The notes: generated by a model not told the origin, from the sequence alone. DNA of 64,000 bases from Polyangiaceae bacterium (GCA_015075635.1 JABTUA010000003.1:1550001-1614000); one strand, 5' to 3'. Shown: positions 23,561-33,978, counted from the stretch's first letter. Numbers and translations: made by a program.

Positions 23561-24736
23561 TCAGGGCTCGAAGTCGGCCATCGCCGTCTTGGGAGCCGCC
23601 GCGCGCGCGCGCTGGGGCTGGGGCTTGGCCTTGGCCTTCTTGGCCGGCTCCTCGCTCTTGGCCTTCTTCTCGGGCGCCGCCGCCTTCGGCGCTTCCGCCT
23701 TCGCCGGGGCGGCCTTCACCTCGGCCTGCGCCACGGCGCTCGCCTCTGGCTGCGCGGGCTCGGCGAGCTCCGCGGCCGCCGCCTGCTCGAGCTTCGCGAC
23801 CATCAGCTCGGCCTTCTTGCTGACGTCATTGGCGCGGGTCTCCATCAGCTCGATCAGCGCCTTGGCGTCGGCGAGGTTCTTCTTCACCTCGCTCTGCTTG
23901 GCGCGCGACTTCCGGAAGGTCACGTCGGCGTTGGACTCGAGCGCAGCGCCCAGGGTGGCGAGCTTCTCGAGCTTCTTCTTGGCGGTCTGCATCTTGGCGA
24001 CCAGCTCGAGCTCACCCTGCGCCGTCTCCTCCACCAACTTGGCGAGCTTCACCCCATCGGCGCTCTCGCCGCTGGTCAGCATCTTGGTCTTGGCTTCCTT
24101 CGCGTCCACGATGGTCAGCTTCATTTCGAAGTCGAGCTTCTTGGCGCGCGTCTTGACCGCCTTGGCCACCAAGCTGGCGCTCGGCGCCTTGGGCGCCTTC
24201 TTCACCGGCGTGGCTGTGGGCTTCGCCGGCGCGGGCTCCGGCGACTGCGTGGAGGCGCCGCCGAACAGGGCCTTGAACTGACCCACGGTCTGCTTGGCCT
24301 GGTCCACCTGCGCGGAGACTGCGTTGACCGTGGAGGCACCCGGGATGGCGTTGATGGCGCTCTGCTTGAGCTGCGCCTCGTAGGCGTCGGTCGGCGACGG
24401 TGCTGCCGGCGTGCCATCCATGTTCGTGGGAGCGGGTGTGCTCGCCGCGACCGGCGCTGCCGGCTCGTCGTCCTCTTCTGGCTCCACGCCGAGCTCCTTG
24501 GCCAGGGCCAGACGCAGCTGGCTCTCGGCCTTGGGCGCCGCCGACAGCTGGACCGACAGCTCGTGGACCTGACGGAAGAACTCGTCGTAGGTGGGGTCCC
24601 CGGACTCGTAGCGCTGCCCTTGGGCGACGCTGGAGACGCCGGCGCCTCCGCACCCGCCGAGGGCCGGCGCGAGCGAGAGGAGCAGGGGCAAGGCCGTGAT
24701 CGTGATGGCTTTCTTCAGCAGTTTCGTGGTGTTCAT
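23561..24736 (-). CDS. Coiled-coil lipoprotein, Ala/Lys-rich
   Basis: 391 residues. The ATG at 24736 has GGGGA eight bases upstream, better than the in-frame GTG at 24751. The signal peptide ends in PALGGC (lipobox). Residues 200-330 are long charged helices (for example ELELVAKMQTAKKKLEKLA), predicted coiled coil. The last 80 residues are Ala/Pro/Lys-rich, like a basic low-complexity tail. A segment QVDQAKQTVGQFKALFGG precedes a Pro-rich hinge. No family is recognised; it may be a periplasmic scaffold. It ends at a strong terminator and is divergent from the gene at 24833. Confidence 0.7.
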   Translation of the reverse strand: MNTTKLLKKAITITALPLLLSLAPALGGCGGAGVSSVAQGQRYESGDPTYDEFFRQVHELSVQLSAAPKAESQLRLALAKELGVEPEEDDEPAAPVAASTPAPTNMDGTPAAPSPTDAYEAQLKQSAINAIPGASTVNAVSAQVDQAKQTVGQFKALFGGASTQSPEPAPAKPTATPVKKAPKAPSASLVAKAVKTRAKKLDFEMKLTIVDAKEAKTKMLTSGESADGVKLAKLVEETAQGELELVAKMQTAKKKLEKLATLGAALESNADVTFRKSRAKQSEVKKNLADAKALIELMETRANDVSKKAELMVAKLEQAAAAELAEPAQPEASAVAQAEVKAAPAKAEAPKAAAPEKKAKSEEPAKKAKAKPQPQRARAAAPKTAMADFEP

Positions 24737-24832
24737 GGTTTCCCCGTACACGGGCGAGCGGGCCGCGGGGGCCGCCCATGCGTCCGTGTGCGGCCTTGTA
24801 CGCCTCGCTCTCCGCTATCTTCCTCGGCCGCG

Positions 24833-25513
24833 ATGGGACGAGGCCGGCGCGCGCGCCAGCGGAGAAACCGCAAGCAGCGACGGGCCGCGCTGAAGGGTCA
24901 CGCCCGGCGGCTCGAGGTCTCGATCGACGAGCTCGAGCTGGCTCGCGCGCACGACGGCCCGTTCCGCGGGCGCGTGGAGCCCCGGCTCCTGATCGGGGCC
25001 TACCACGTCCGCGGCGGGCGCGCGGCGCTGGTCGGCAGGGCGCTCTGCCCGATCGAAGTGACCGGCGCTGCTCCGCTCCGGGTGAAAGTCGAACGGGACT
25101 TGTTGCGCGCCACCGTGATCGCGTCGAGCAGCGCGCCTGCGGACGGGATGTTCGTGGTGCTGGTGCTCGCGCTGGAGGAAGACTCCGGGCGCGACGTGCA
25201 AGTGCTGTATGCCGCCCTCGAGCAGCCCGCGCTCTGGGCAGTCTGGGAGGCCGAACGACCGGTGCCGGAGCCGCGCTTGCTGCACGAGCTGGCTCAGCTC
25301 GAGCCCAGCGCGGCGCCCGTCGCCGAGCGCGTGCAGGTCTTGTTCGGCGAGAGCCACCTCCCGGCGAGCAGCGACGAGCTGATCGGGACGCTGATGGTCC
25401 GCGTCGCCGAAGGTCCGGTGGGGCGGCCGAGCGAGTGGCGCTTCCACTTCCAGTCTCCCGACGGGAAGAACGACTGGACGGCCGTGTTGAGGATCCGGGT
25501 TACGGGACGCTGA
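24833..25513 (+). CDS. Hypothetical protein with Arg-rich N-terminus
   Basis: 226 residues. The first 17 residues (MGRGRRARQRRNRKQRR) are strongly basic, which suggests nucleic-acid or membrane-surface binding. The rest alternates hydrophobic residues as in a beta-sandwich (LLIGAYHVRGGRAALVGRAL, GMFVVLVLALEED) and ends with WRFHFQSPDGKNDWTAVLRI, which resembles a C2-like or immunoglobulin-type edge. No known family is recognised. The frame is open upstream, but this ATG starts the basic tract and lies 96 bases from the divergent lipoprotein start. Confidence 0.6.
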   Translation: MGRGRRARQRRNRKQRRAALKGHARRLEVSIDELELARAHDGPFRGRVEPRLLIGAYHVRGGRAALVGRALCPIEVTGAAPLRVKVERDLLRATVIASSSAPADGMFVVLVLALEEDSGRDVQVLYAALEQPALWAVWEAERPVPEPRLLHELAQLEPSAAPVAERVQVLFGESHLPASSDELIGTLMVRVAEGPVGRPSEWRFHFQSPDGKNDWTAVLRIRVTGR

Positions 25514-25772
25514 GCGTGCGCCGCTACATGCACATCGCTCCGCCGCGCGGGGCGCACCTGCGGCCGACTCGCGCACCGATTGCGAGCGCGCAGCGCGGGG
25601 CTCGTGCTGCAGAGGATTTCTGCGCGAAAATCTGAGGCGTTGCGCGAGCTGCGCCGCCGCTGGTTTGCGCCGCCGAGGGTAGGGGCTAGGCTTGCGCTCT
25701 TACTTGTTGTGATGGTCGCGCCCAGCCTTGCTCGGCGGAGGCGAGGAGGGGACGCGGCAACTCGCTGGCGCC

Positions 25773-26120
25773 ATGGGTGACCCCCGCTCCATCGTTCGCG
25801 GCAGCTCGGGCCTGGGATGGCTCGTGTCGCCGGAGCGCGACCGCTGGATGATCTGGCTCCGCGATGGCGAGCACGCGCTGCTCAGCGTCGAGCGCGGCGC
25901 CGACGGCACGCGCTTCTGCGTCGATCTGGTGCGGCCCGGCCTGGGGCCCTTCGTGCAGGTCAGCCTGCCGGCTGACTCGCCGGACGCCGAAGCCGCGCTG
26001 CTGGAGGAAGTGGTGGAAGCGGCGGTCGGCGGCGACCTGCCGTTCCGCGCGGCCTACCGCTCCGCTTGGGCCATCGCGGTGCGCTCGACCGCGCAGGAGC
26101 TTCGCTCGCGCCGACGCTAG
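25773..26120 (+). CDS. Small hypothetical protein
   Basis: 115 residues, cytosolic by appearance. The sequence has GSSGLGWLVSPERDRWMIWL near the start, then strands such as FCVDLVRPGLGPFVQVSLP and a helix LLEEVVEAAVGG. No family is recognised. The ATG at 25773 is preferred over an upstream start because the upstream part is Gly/Glu-rich and protein-unlike. It is convergent with the short gene at 26148. Confidence 0.55.
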   Translation: MGDPRSIVRGSSGLGWLVSPERDRWMIWLRDGEHALLSVERGADGTRFCVDLVRPGLGPFVQVSLPADSPDAEAALLEEVVEAAVGGDLPFRAAYRSAWAIAVRSTAQELRSRRR

Positions 26121-26147
26121 CGCGCGGTGGCCCCAGAGAGGCCTCGG

Positions 26148-26282
26148 CTACTTCTTCTTGTCCTTCAGGAAGGCCGCGCCCTGGGCCGCTTGCTTCTGGG
26201 CCTGCGCGCTCTTGTTCTGCGCCTTCTGCGCGGTCTTCTGGCTGCTGTGTTTCTGCTTCGCCTTGGGGGACTTGTCGCCCAT
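26148..26282 (-). CDS. 44-residue conserved small basic protein
   Basis: 44 residues beginning MGDKSPKAKQKHSSQKTAQK and ending FLKDKKK. Short Lys/Gln-rich proteins with this MGDKSPKAKxK start are found widely in bacteria, usually as unannotated or hypothetical genes, so I consider it real despite its size. The composition predicts an unstructured, basic, possibly nucleic-acid-associated peptide. The ATG at 26282 matches the conserved start; a longer frame exists upstream but has no similarity. Confidence 0.7.
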   Translation of the reverse strand: MGDKSPKAKQKHSSQKTAQKAQNKSAQAQKQAAQGAAFLKDKKK

Positions 26283-26358
26283 GAGGGCCTCCGTTCGACG
26301 GCGGTCGCCGCACCGCAGAGCAGGCGCCGCCTCTGGCCGGAAAGCAAGCAACCCCGGC

Positions 26359-27291
<933 letters not shown>

Positions 27292-27403
27292 GGGCGGCAC
27301 CCTACGAGCAGAGGTGCTTCCCCGCCAGCGATTTGGTGGGCGGGGGCGGGGACGCGGGCGAAGGCGGCGACGGCGAGCACGGACTCCACCGGGAAAATGC
27401 GCC

Positions 27404-27436
27404 TTCCCCCCGAGACGTCGAGCGCCTCGGGGGGAA
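27404..27436 (-). terminator. Hairpin terminator of the beta-lactamase-fold gene
   Basis: A perfect 11-base-pair stem, TTCCCCCCGAG paired with CTCGGGGGGAA, encloses an 11-base loop. On the minus strand it is followed by GGCGCATTTTCCC, with a short T run. It lies 40 bases past the stop at 27476. Confidence 0.7.
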
Positions 27437-27475
27437 TTCACCGCGTCTCGCGACGCCGTCAGCGCCGGCTTCCGC

Positions 27476-29545
27476 TCACTGGCAGTTTCCCGCCCAGCCC
27501 ACCGACGCCATGTACCGAGCCAGGATGTAGTTGCGGAGGTCGATCGTGTCGTTGGTGGTTCCGGCGTCCGGTCCGTCGCCGATGTCCGCGTTGAAGACGA
27601 TCACGATGCCCGCATCTCGGCTGGGGTTGCCGCACATGTAGGTACGGGCGCGACCACCGTGGCTGCCGCTGTGGACGAAGGCGTTGTCGTTGGCCTCCGT
27701 GATGTTCGCGTTGAAGTCCGCGAACACGCCGAAGCCGACGTTGCCGTTCTGGACCTGCAACATGCGGTTCACGGCGGAGGCCGGCAGACGCTGCACGCCG
27801 CTCGAGTCCCGGCCCTGGTTGAGCGCCAGGATCATCATCTCCGCGTAGTCCATCGGCGCCGAGTAGACGCCACCGGCGAAGGTCAACGGGTAGACCGTGC
27901 GCGTGGCCCTGGGACCGTTCGAGTCGTGCTGCCAGGCCGCGCGGCTCGACAGCGTGGACGAGGTGTATCCGCTGATGTTCGAGAGCCCCATGGGAGTGAA
28001 GAAGTAGTCTTTCATCAGCTGCCACGCCGGCTTCCCCGTGACGTCTTCGGCCACCGCCTGCGGCACCAGGAAGTTGACGCTGTCGTAGTTGGAAGCGACC
28101 GGGCCGGCTCCGCCTGCGGTCCAGGCGAAGTTCACTCCGTTGTAGCCGCAGCCGTTGGTGCAGTCGTAGCCGAGGAGGAGCTTCAGCGTGGTCGCGCCGA
28201 ACAGACCCTGAGAGCCCAGGTTGAAGCTGGGGGAGCCTCCGGACGGGACGAAGTCACTCTGGTGGCGCATGAAGTGCGCCACGCTCAGCTGCGACGAGAT
28301 GTCCACGTTCGCGAAGCCGTACGTGCCGGGGTCGTCCTCGCCTTCGGTCTTCCACGCCTCGATGATGCCGCCAGGCTTCGCGCTGTTCATCACGGAGTTG
28401 TCGATGTCGAAGTTGTACGCACCATCGCTGTCGAGCTTCATCATGGTGAGCGCGCCGATGAATTTCGAGAGCGAGGCCATGTCGAACGGAGTGGTCGCGA
28501 GCACGTGGGCGTCCTCGCCCTGCTTGAGCACGCCGTAGCCGCGCGCGTAGGCGACCTGGTTGTTCTCGATGATCGCGATGCTCACGCCGGGTACGCCGAT
28601 GGCGCTCATGCGCTCCCACAGGTTCTGTCCGCCGGGCGCGCCGTATTCGATGGACTCCATCGCATTCCCGGGGGTGGCTGACACGGTGCCGTGGCTGTAG
28701 AGGACGAAGCCGTCGCCTGGGCCCAGCATCAGCTTCGACATGTGGGCTTGGGCCCGCGCCGCTGCCGCCAGGGAGCCCCGGATGATCGGCGCCACGTCGG
28801 CGACCGCCGCCTCCTGGTCCGCGATCACGACCCAGCCGCCGTCGAGCCCGATCTCGACCTGCTCGATGCGACGCCTGGACTTGATGCGATCCGCCAGGAA
28901 AGCGCTGAGCTGCGCGCCGGTGTTCGCGTACGAGACCAGCGTTCCCTGCCCGAGGATCACATAACCGTTCGTGCTGACCTCGACGTCCCGAATCGCCCAG
29001 CCGTTGGCGAAGTACTGCGCGATCTTGTCCTTCGCGAGCTGGTTCACCTCGCCTCCGGTCTTGTACATCGTGTCGCCGATGATCACCCAGCCGCCCTGGG
29101 TGTTGATGTCGACCGCGCGAATGGTCTGGCCCTTGCTCTTCAGGAAGCTGAGCCAGAAGGCCATGTTCCCGGGCAGTGTGCCGCCCGTGTAGTACGTGCT
29201 CGCCGTGGTGATCACCCAGGCGCCGTCGGCGCTCGACGTCATGTCCAAGATCGGAGTGTTGGCGGCGTCCAGGGCCGCCAGTCGCTCCTGCAGCTTGGCG
29301 GAGTCCTGGAACGGCGCGGTGCGCTGCCAGCGTGTCTTGCTCGAGGTGTTCACGCTCAGCTCCTCGGCGGCGCTGGCGACGCTCTCCGACTCGCACCCGG
29401 AGGACGACGCGTCCTCGCGGCAGGCCCCGACCTCGCGTTCGGCCGGGTCATCCGGGGCGCCCACACAGCCGGTGCCGAGGGCGGTCAAGGCCAGCAGCGA
29501 AAGGGTCTTCAGGCCGAGCTTGGTGCGAAAAACACGCTGATTCAT
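27476..29545 (-). CDS. Lipoprotein with beta-lactamase/DD-peptidase fold and N-terminal repeats
   Basis: 689 residues. The lipobox ALGTGC is followed by about 250 residues with four degenerate repeats, each around a G-x-W-V-I-type strand (GAWVITTAS, GGWVIIGDT, NGYVILGQG, GGWVVIADQ). The C-terminal 380 residues are a serine-hydrolase domain of the beta-lactamase class C/esterase family: MASLSK with Ser358 and Lys361, NYDSVNF where the usual Tyr-x-Asn reads Tyr-Asp-Ser, and FVHSGSHGG. Members cleave peptidoglycan peptides, esters or beta-lactams; substrate unknown. GGAGG precedes the start. A hairpin terminator follows. Confidence 0.82.
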   Translation of the reverse strand: MNQRVFRTKLGLKTLSLLALTALGTGCVGAPDDPAEREVGACREDASSSGCESESVASAAEELSVNTSSKTRWQRTAPFQDSAKLQERLAALDAANTPILDMTSSADGAWVITTASTYYTGGTLPGNMAFWLSFLKSKGQTIRAVDINTQGGWVIIGDTMYKTGGEVNQLAKDKIAQYFANGWAIRDVEVSTNGYVILGQGTLVSYANTGAQLSAFLADRIKSRRRIEQVEIGLDGGWVVIADQEAAVADVAPIIRGSLAAAARAQAHMSKLMLGPGDGFVLYSHGTVSATPGNAMESIEYGAPGGQNLWERMSAIGVPGVSIAIIENNQVAYARGYGVLKQGEDAHVLATTPFDMASLSKFIGALTMMKLDSDGAYNFDIDNSVMNSAKPGGIIEAWKTEGEDDPGTYGFANVDISSQLSVAHFMRHQSDFVPSGGSPSFNLGSQGLFGATTLKLLLGYDCTNGCGYNGVNFAWTAGGAGPVASNYDSVNFLVPQAVAEDVTGKPAWQLMKDYFFTPMGLSNISGYTSSTLSSRAAWQHDSNGPRATRTVYPLTFAGGVYSAPMDYAEMMILALNQGRDSSGVQRLPASAVNRMLQVQNGNVGFGVFADFNANITEANDNAFVHSGSHGGRARTYMCGNPSRDAGIVIVFNADIGDGPDAGTTNDTIDLRNYILARYMASVGWAGNCQ

Positions 29546-29770
29546 TCATCCTCCAGGAAGTGGGATCGGGGCCGAAGCCCACCGAGGCTCGCTCCCGCCC
29601 ACGAAGGTCAAGTGACGACCGCCCCGGTTCGGTTCACGTCTTTCTTCTTCCCGGCAGGGCTCGTGCAGATTGCGTGCAGCTCTCGGGGAGAATCGCGGCT
29701 CCGCCCAAGACCGGGAATTCTCCGGGGTCTCCGCCTCGTTCGCCGGAGCGACAGCGGGAGGTACAGAGAC

Positions 29771-31033
29771 GTGCGACGACTACTTGCCATCGGTCTGATT
29801 TGGCTCGGCTGCTCCTTGGCCTGGTTGGTCCTGGGCTCGACGCTCTTGGTCCGCTCCGACGAGACGTTCTCTCGGCTGGGCGACGGGGTGTTCGCGCTCT
29901 GGGGTCCTCCCATGCGGCAGCTGCCGCCGCGCGCCGTCGCGCTCGAGCCGCGCGACCCGGCGGCGGCTCCGGCGACCGCCGCCGCCGCGCGCGACGTGCC
30001 GCTCGCCGGCTCCGACATCGAGGTGACGCTCGATCTCGAGCACCGCAAGAAGGGACTGGTCTGGTTTCCGACCTACGGCGTGGACTTCCGCGCGCGCTAC
30101 AGCTTCGAGAACCCCGACGCGGCGAGCCGCGACGTGACCCTCGAGCTGCCGCTCGAGAGCGAGCACGCGCTCTACGACGGGTTCGACGTGACCGAGGACG
30201 ACAAGAGCGTCGGCGCGGAGGTGAAGCAGGGCGTCGCGCGCTGGACGACCCGGCTCGCGCCGCACCAGAAGAAGAGCTACGAGGTGCGCTATCGCTCCCG
30301 CGGCACCAGCCGCTGGCAATACGACCTGACCTCCGGCACCGGCAACGTGCGGGACTTTCGCCTCGCGCTCAGCACGGACTTCGAGGAGGTCAACTTCCTG
30401 CCCGGGACGCTCTCCCCCTCGAAGCACGAGACCGGGGCAGGGGGCTGGCGCGGCAGCTGGGAGTTCAAGACCCTGGTCGCCAGCTCACCCATCGGTCTCG
30501 CGCTGCCGGAGCGCATCAACCCGGGGCCGCTGGCCTCGAAGATCACCTTCTTCGCGCCGGTGAGCCTGCTGTTCTTCTTCTTCGTGGTGGCGATCCTGGC
30601 GCACGCGCAGAAGAAGCTGCTCCACCCTCTCCACTATCTGTTCCTGGGCTGCGCGTTCTTCGCCTTCCACCTGCTCTTCGCCTACCTGGTGGACCACGTC
30701 TCGATCGCGCCGTCGTTCGCCATCGCGGCGGCCGTCTCGACCGCGCTGGTGGTGAGCTACGCGCGCCTGTTCGTGGGTTGGCGCTTCGCGCTCCGGGAGA
30801 TCGGCGTCTCTCAGCTCTTGTACCTGGTGCTGTTCTCGTTCACGTTCTTCTGGACCGGGTTCACCGGGCTCGCGATCACGGTCGGCGCCATCCTCACGCT
30901 GTTCGTGTTGATGCAGATCACCGGGCGCCGGGACCTGTCCGAGGGGGAGTCGAGCCTCGAGCCCCACGCAGCCTGCGCCACGCCCTATCGTTGTGCCGTG
31001 GCGCGGGACGCGCGCGAGAGCGGCGTCACTTGA
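29771..31033 (+). CDS. CreD-like inner-membrane protein
   Basis: 420 residues from a GTG with GGGAGG nine bases upstream. One N-terminal helix (LAIGLIWLGCSLAWLVLG) leads to a periplasmic beta-rich domain of about 200 residues, then at least five helices (VSLLFFFFVVAILAH onwards) and a short cytosolic tail. The layout and the P-L-H-Y-L-x-x-G-x-A-F-F-A-F-H-L-L-F segment resemble CreD, an inner-membrane protein tied to the CreBC response, with unknown activity. No creBC genes are adjacent. It diverges from the beta-lactamase-fold gene, and its end overlaps the convergent GYF_2 gene by eight bases. Confidence 0.7.
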   Translation: MRRLLAIGLIWLGCSLAWLVLGSTLLVRSDETFSRLGDGVFALWGPPMRQLPPRAVALEPRDPAAAPATAAAARDVPLAGSDIEVTLDLEHRKKGLVWFPTYGVDFRARYSFENPDAASRDVTLELPLESEHALYDGFDVTEDDKSVGAEVKQGVARWTTRLAPHQKKSYEVRYRSRGTSRWQYDLTSGTGNVRDFRLALSTDFEEVNFLPGTLSPSKHETGAGGWRGSWEFKTLVASSPIGLALPERINPGPLASKITFFAPVSLLFFFFVVAILAHAQKKLLHPLHYLFLGCAFFAFHLLFAYLVDHVSIAPSFAIAAAVSTALVVSYARLFVGWRFALREIGVSQLLYLVLFSFTFFWTGFTGLAITVGAILTLFVLMQITGRRDLSEGESSLEPHAACATPYRCAVARDARESGVT

Positions 31034-33386
31034 CGCCGAGCGCGGTGCCCCAGAGCTCGTAGCCCTTGTCGCCCTTGACCAGCTGGAACGAGGCGGCCTT
31101 GTCTCCGGCCACGGCGATGACGCCTTGCCCGGCTTCCTTGCCGGCCGCCGAGACCCGCAGCGCGTCGCCCAGCGGAGCCAGATCGGCGCCCAGGATCTGC
31201 ACGCGCACGACCCGCTCCCCGGCGCCGCCTTCGGTCCACTGCAGCAGCCAGCGGCCATCGGGCAGGCCCGCCGCCACCGGGGCGATGGCGTCGCCGCCGG
31301 GGCCGCCGGACGGGAGCGTGAAGCTCTTCGACGCCGTCGGCAGCTCGCCGTGCTTGGCGCTCGCGAGCTGCACGTTCCACGGCGAGTCGTCGCCGCTCTT
31401 CGCCGCGAACGCGACCAAGATCCCCTGGTCGCCCGCGGCGACGGTCGGTGTGCCCGCCCGGCCTTCGGTCTCCACGCTGCCGAGCTCGCTCTTCTTGCTG
31501 CCGTTCGGCTTGAGCCAGCCCACGCGGACCTTGCCGGCGTTGCGGAAGGTCACCGCGTGGCCGACACCGTCGACGGAAGCCACGCGCGCTTCCGTGGCCT
31601 TGTCGTTGGTAACGTCGGACCAGAGCTCCTCGGCCGCGCCTCCCTTGGGTTGGCGCGCGTAGCCCTTGCCGGAGAAGCCGAGGGTGAACGCCGGATCTGC
31701 GTCCACGCTGTGCGGCAGTCCGAGCGCACCCCCCTCGCGATCGACCAGGAAGCGCTCCTTCTCGGAGGCCACCGGCACCACGCCGATCACCTTCTTGCCG
31801 GCGGGCGCGCTGAAGGCCTGCTCGACCTCGAGGCTGCCGAGATCGACCGCGAGGCCGAGTGCTGCGACCTCGCTCGCGGCGAAGCCCACCAGGACCTTGC
31901 CTCCGCTGACCGACAGGTACGGCGGCACGCTGAGCTGGATGGCCGGCGAGAGCCGCGTGGCTTCCTTCGTGATCGTGACGACCGGGGCCGCCGCGACGGG
32001 CGCCGGGGCTGCGGAGGTCGCCTGGGTCGCCGAGGGCTTCGCCGTCGGTGCCGCGACGCTCTCCCAGGGCTTGAAGTAGATGAGCGCGCCGGCACCCAGG
32101 GCGCCGACCAGGCCGAGCAGACCGAGCCCGCCGATGATCAGCGGCAGCGCGCCCTTCTTCTTGGGCGGGGCGTAGGAGGGGTACTGCGCCGCTTGCGGAG
32201 CGTAGCCGGGTGCCACCGCCGCCGGCGCGGGCGTCTGCCACGCCGCGGGCTCGGGCGGCGCCGGCAGCGGCACGGCCTCTTCGATGGCGTAGGCCGGCAG
32301 CGGCGGCGCGTCCGGGCGCAGGGCAGCCGGGTGGATCTGCGTGGGCGCTTCGTTGTCGGGGTCCGACACCGGGATGATGGCGTCGGCGAGCTGGGTCGGA
32401 CCCTCGCTCACCGGCTCCTCGAGCGGGACGATCACCGGGGCCAGCGGCGTTGCAGCCGGGACTGGCGCCGCCGGCTTGGAGATGGCGATCATGGGCGCGG
32501 GCCTGGGCTTCTTGGCCTCGACCATCGCTGCCAGACCGTCGAGGGATGGCAGCGACGCCGGCGGCTTCTCCACCTTCGCCTTCGTCGCGGCCCCAGCCGC
32601 GGCATCGACGATCTGGATCTCGTCGTCGGCCAGCATTCCGGTCACCGGCTCGTGGTGTGGGCTCGAGTCGACGGGCACGATCGGCTCCAGACCCTTGGGC
32701 TTGGAGAGATCGGTGATGGTCGGCTCGGCCGCGGTCACCTGGGTGGGCGAAGCTACCTCGACCCAGCTCGCCTGGGGTGGAGAGGCCTTGTCCGGGCTCG
32801 AGGCCTTGGGCGCGGAGGACGCAGGCCGCGGCGGCAGCGCCGCGCCGCGACGCGAAGGAGCCGGCGGCGCGCTCGCCCGCGACGGGGGAGGCGGCTTGAC
32901 CGGCTCGAGGTCGGAGCCGGTGAGCTCGACCTCCTGCATCACCAGCGTGCCGGGCCGGTCGTTCACCGGGCTCGACGCTACCGGGACGATGGGCTCCAGC
33001 GCCCCGACCCGCACGGGCACCGGCGGGGGATAGGTGCGATCGGGATCGGCCTTGGGGGTGATGATCGTTCCCCGAGCGAAGGCCGGCACCGCGCTCGACA
33101 GCTCGGCGACCTGCCCGGCAGCCAGCCACTCCGCCCAGCCCTGCCGCCAGACCAAGCTCTGGCCCGTGAGCGCACCCTGCTGCAGGTTCGCCAAGAGCTC
33201 CTGCCGCTCCACGGTCTTGAGCGACCCGTCGGCGTTCGCGCAAAACCAGAAATCGGATCCGTCGTCTGACAAGTCAGCGTCTCCCGTCGGCTCTCGGTCG
33301 GGCGCTCTACCATCGTTTGTGCCGGTCTGCGACGGCCAGCGGAGGGTGCGCGCGGGTTCCAGGGAAGAGGTAGGGCTCGAGTGCAT
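31026..33386 (-). CDS. GYF_2-domain membrane protein
   Basis: 786 residues. Residues 45-95 form a GYF_2-like domain (FWFCANADGSLKTV, then LVWRQGWAEWLAAGQV); such domains bind Pro-rich or other short peptides in signalling and envelope proteins. A long Pro/Ala/Val low-complexity region follows with repeated LEPIVPVxSSP motifs, then one transmembrane helix (LPLIIGGLGLLGLVGALGAG) at about 420, and a large beta-rich C-terminal domain with propeller-like spacing. The helix places the GYF_2 part in the cytosol and the C-terminal domain outside. Binding partners are unknown. Confidence 0.72.
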   Translation of the reverse strand: MHSSPTSSLEPARTLRWPSQTGTNDGRAPDREPTGDADLSDDGSDFWFCANADGSLKTVERQELLANLQQGALTGQSLVWRQGWAEWLAAGQVAELSSAVPAFARGTIITPKADPDRTYPPPVPVRVGALEPIVPVASSPVNDRPGTLVMQEVELTGSDLEPVKPPPPSRASAPPAPSRRGAALPPRPASSAPKASSPDKASPPQASWVEVASPTQVTAAEPTITDLSKPKGLEPIVPVDSSPHHEPVTGMLADDEIQIVDAAAGAATKAKVEKPPASLPSLDGLAAMVEAKKPRPAPMIAISKPAAPVPAATPLAPVIVPLEEPVSEGPTQLADAIIPVSDPDNEAPTQIHPAALRPDAPPLPAYAIEEAVPLPAPPEPAAWQTPAPAAVAPGYAPQAAQYPSYAPPKKKGALPLIIGGLGLLGLVGALGAGALIYFKPWESVAAPTAKPSATQATSAAPAPVAAAPVVTITKEATRLSPAIQLSVPPYLSVSGGKVLVGFAASEVAALGLAVDLGSLEVEQAFSAPAGKKVIGVVPVASEKERFLVDREGGALGLPHSVDADPAFTLGFSGKGYARQPKGGAAEELWSDVTNDKATEARVASVDGVGHAVTFRNAGKVRVGWLKPNGSKKSELGSVETEGRAGTPTVAAGDQGILVAFAAKSGDDSPWNVQLASAKHGELPTASKSFTLPSGGPGGDAIAPVAAGLPDGRWLLQWTEGGAGERVVRVQILGADLAPLGDALRVSAAGKEAGQGVIAVAGDKAASFQLVKGDKGYELWGTALGVK

Positions 33387-33423
33387 GGTCGTGTTCCGTC
33401 CCGGCCCTGTTACGCCGCTCCGC

Positions 33424-33978
33424 TCACGAGTCTTCCCGGCGCGCCCAGAGGCCGGCTCGGCCCCCGCTCTCCACGCTGGCGAGCGTCCGGAGGCCCGGCA
33501 CGCCCGCGGAAAGCTCGCCCTTCTTCAGGCGGAATCGCGGGCTCGGGTGCGCCTCCGGCCAGTCCTCGGTGAAGGTGGAGACCACCAGGCTGCCGCCTGG
33601 ACCGACCCGGCTCGGGAGCTCGGCGAACACGCCGCGGTCCAGGAAATCCACCACGACCAGCAGGTCCGGCGCGTCGAGCTCGGGCCAGCGGTCGCAGAGA
33701 TCGACGGCGCGCGTCTCGACGCCGAGCCCGCTTGCTCGAGCCCGCTCCGCGAGCACCTCGAGAGCGACCGGGCTCACGTCCCACGCCTCGGTTGCCCAGC
33801 CCAGCTGCGCCAAGAGCAGCGCGTGGCGGCCGGTGCCACACGCGAGGTCGAGCGCTCGCCGGCCGGCTCCGGGGCCGAGAGCGTGGAGCACCTCCACCAC
33901 GAATCCGTCCGGGGCTCGGGCCGGCCGAGCGCGCTCGACACGATGTCGCTCGTCCCAGCGCTCGCGATCGGTCTTCAC
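33424..33978 (-). CDS. Class I SAM-dependent methyltransferase
   Basis: 184 residues from a GTG start just before TDRERWDERH, the usual opening of small TehB/UbiE-type methyltransferases. The SAM loop ALDLACGTGRHALLLAQLG and the following WDVSPVALEVLAERA, then DLLVVVDFLDRGVF, are complete. The substrate is unknown; the short C-terminus and lack of a membrane segment suggest a soluble enzyme acting on a small molecule. It diverges from the AIM24 genes with 131 bases between starts. Confidence 0.8.
   Translation of the reverse strand: MKTDRERWDERHRVERARPARAPDGFVVEVLHALGPGAGRRALDLACGTGRHALLLAQLGWATEAWDVSPVALEVLAERARASGLGVETRAVDLCDRWPELDAPDLLVVVDFLDRGVFAELPSRVGPGGSLVVSTFTEDWPEAHPSPRFRLKKGELSAGVPGLRTLASVESGGRAGLWARREDS

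Noticed and set aside
25514..25772. Small frame of 66 codons in the gap upstream of 25773
   Set aside because: Arg-rich, with no signal peptide or ribosome site and overlapping the start of the next gene; treated as non-coding.
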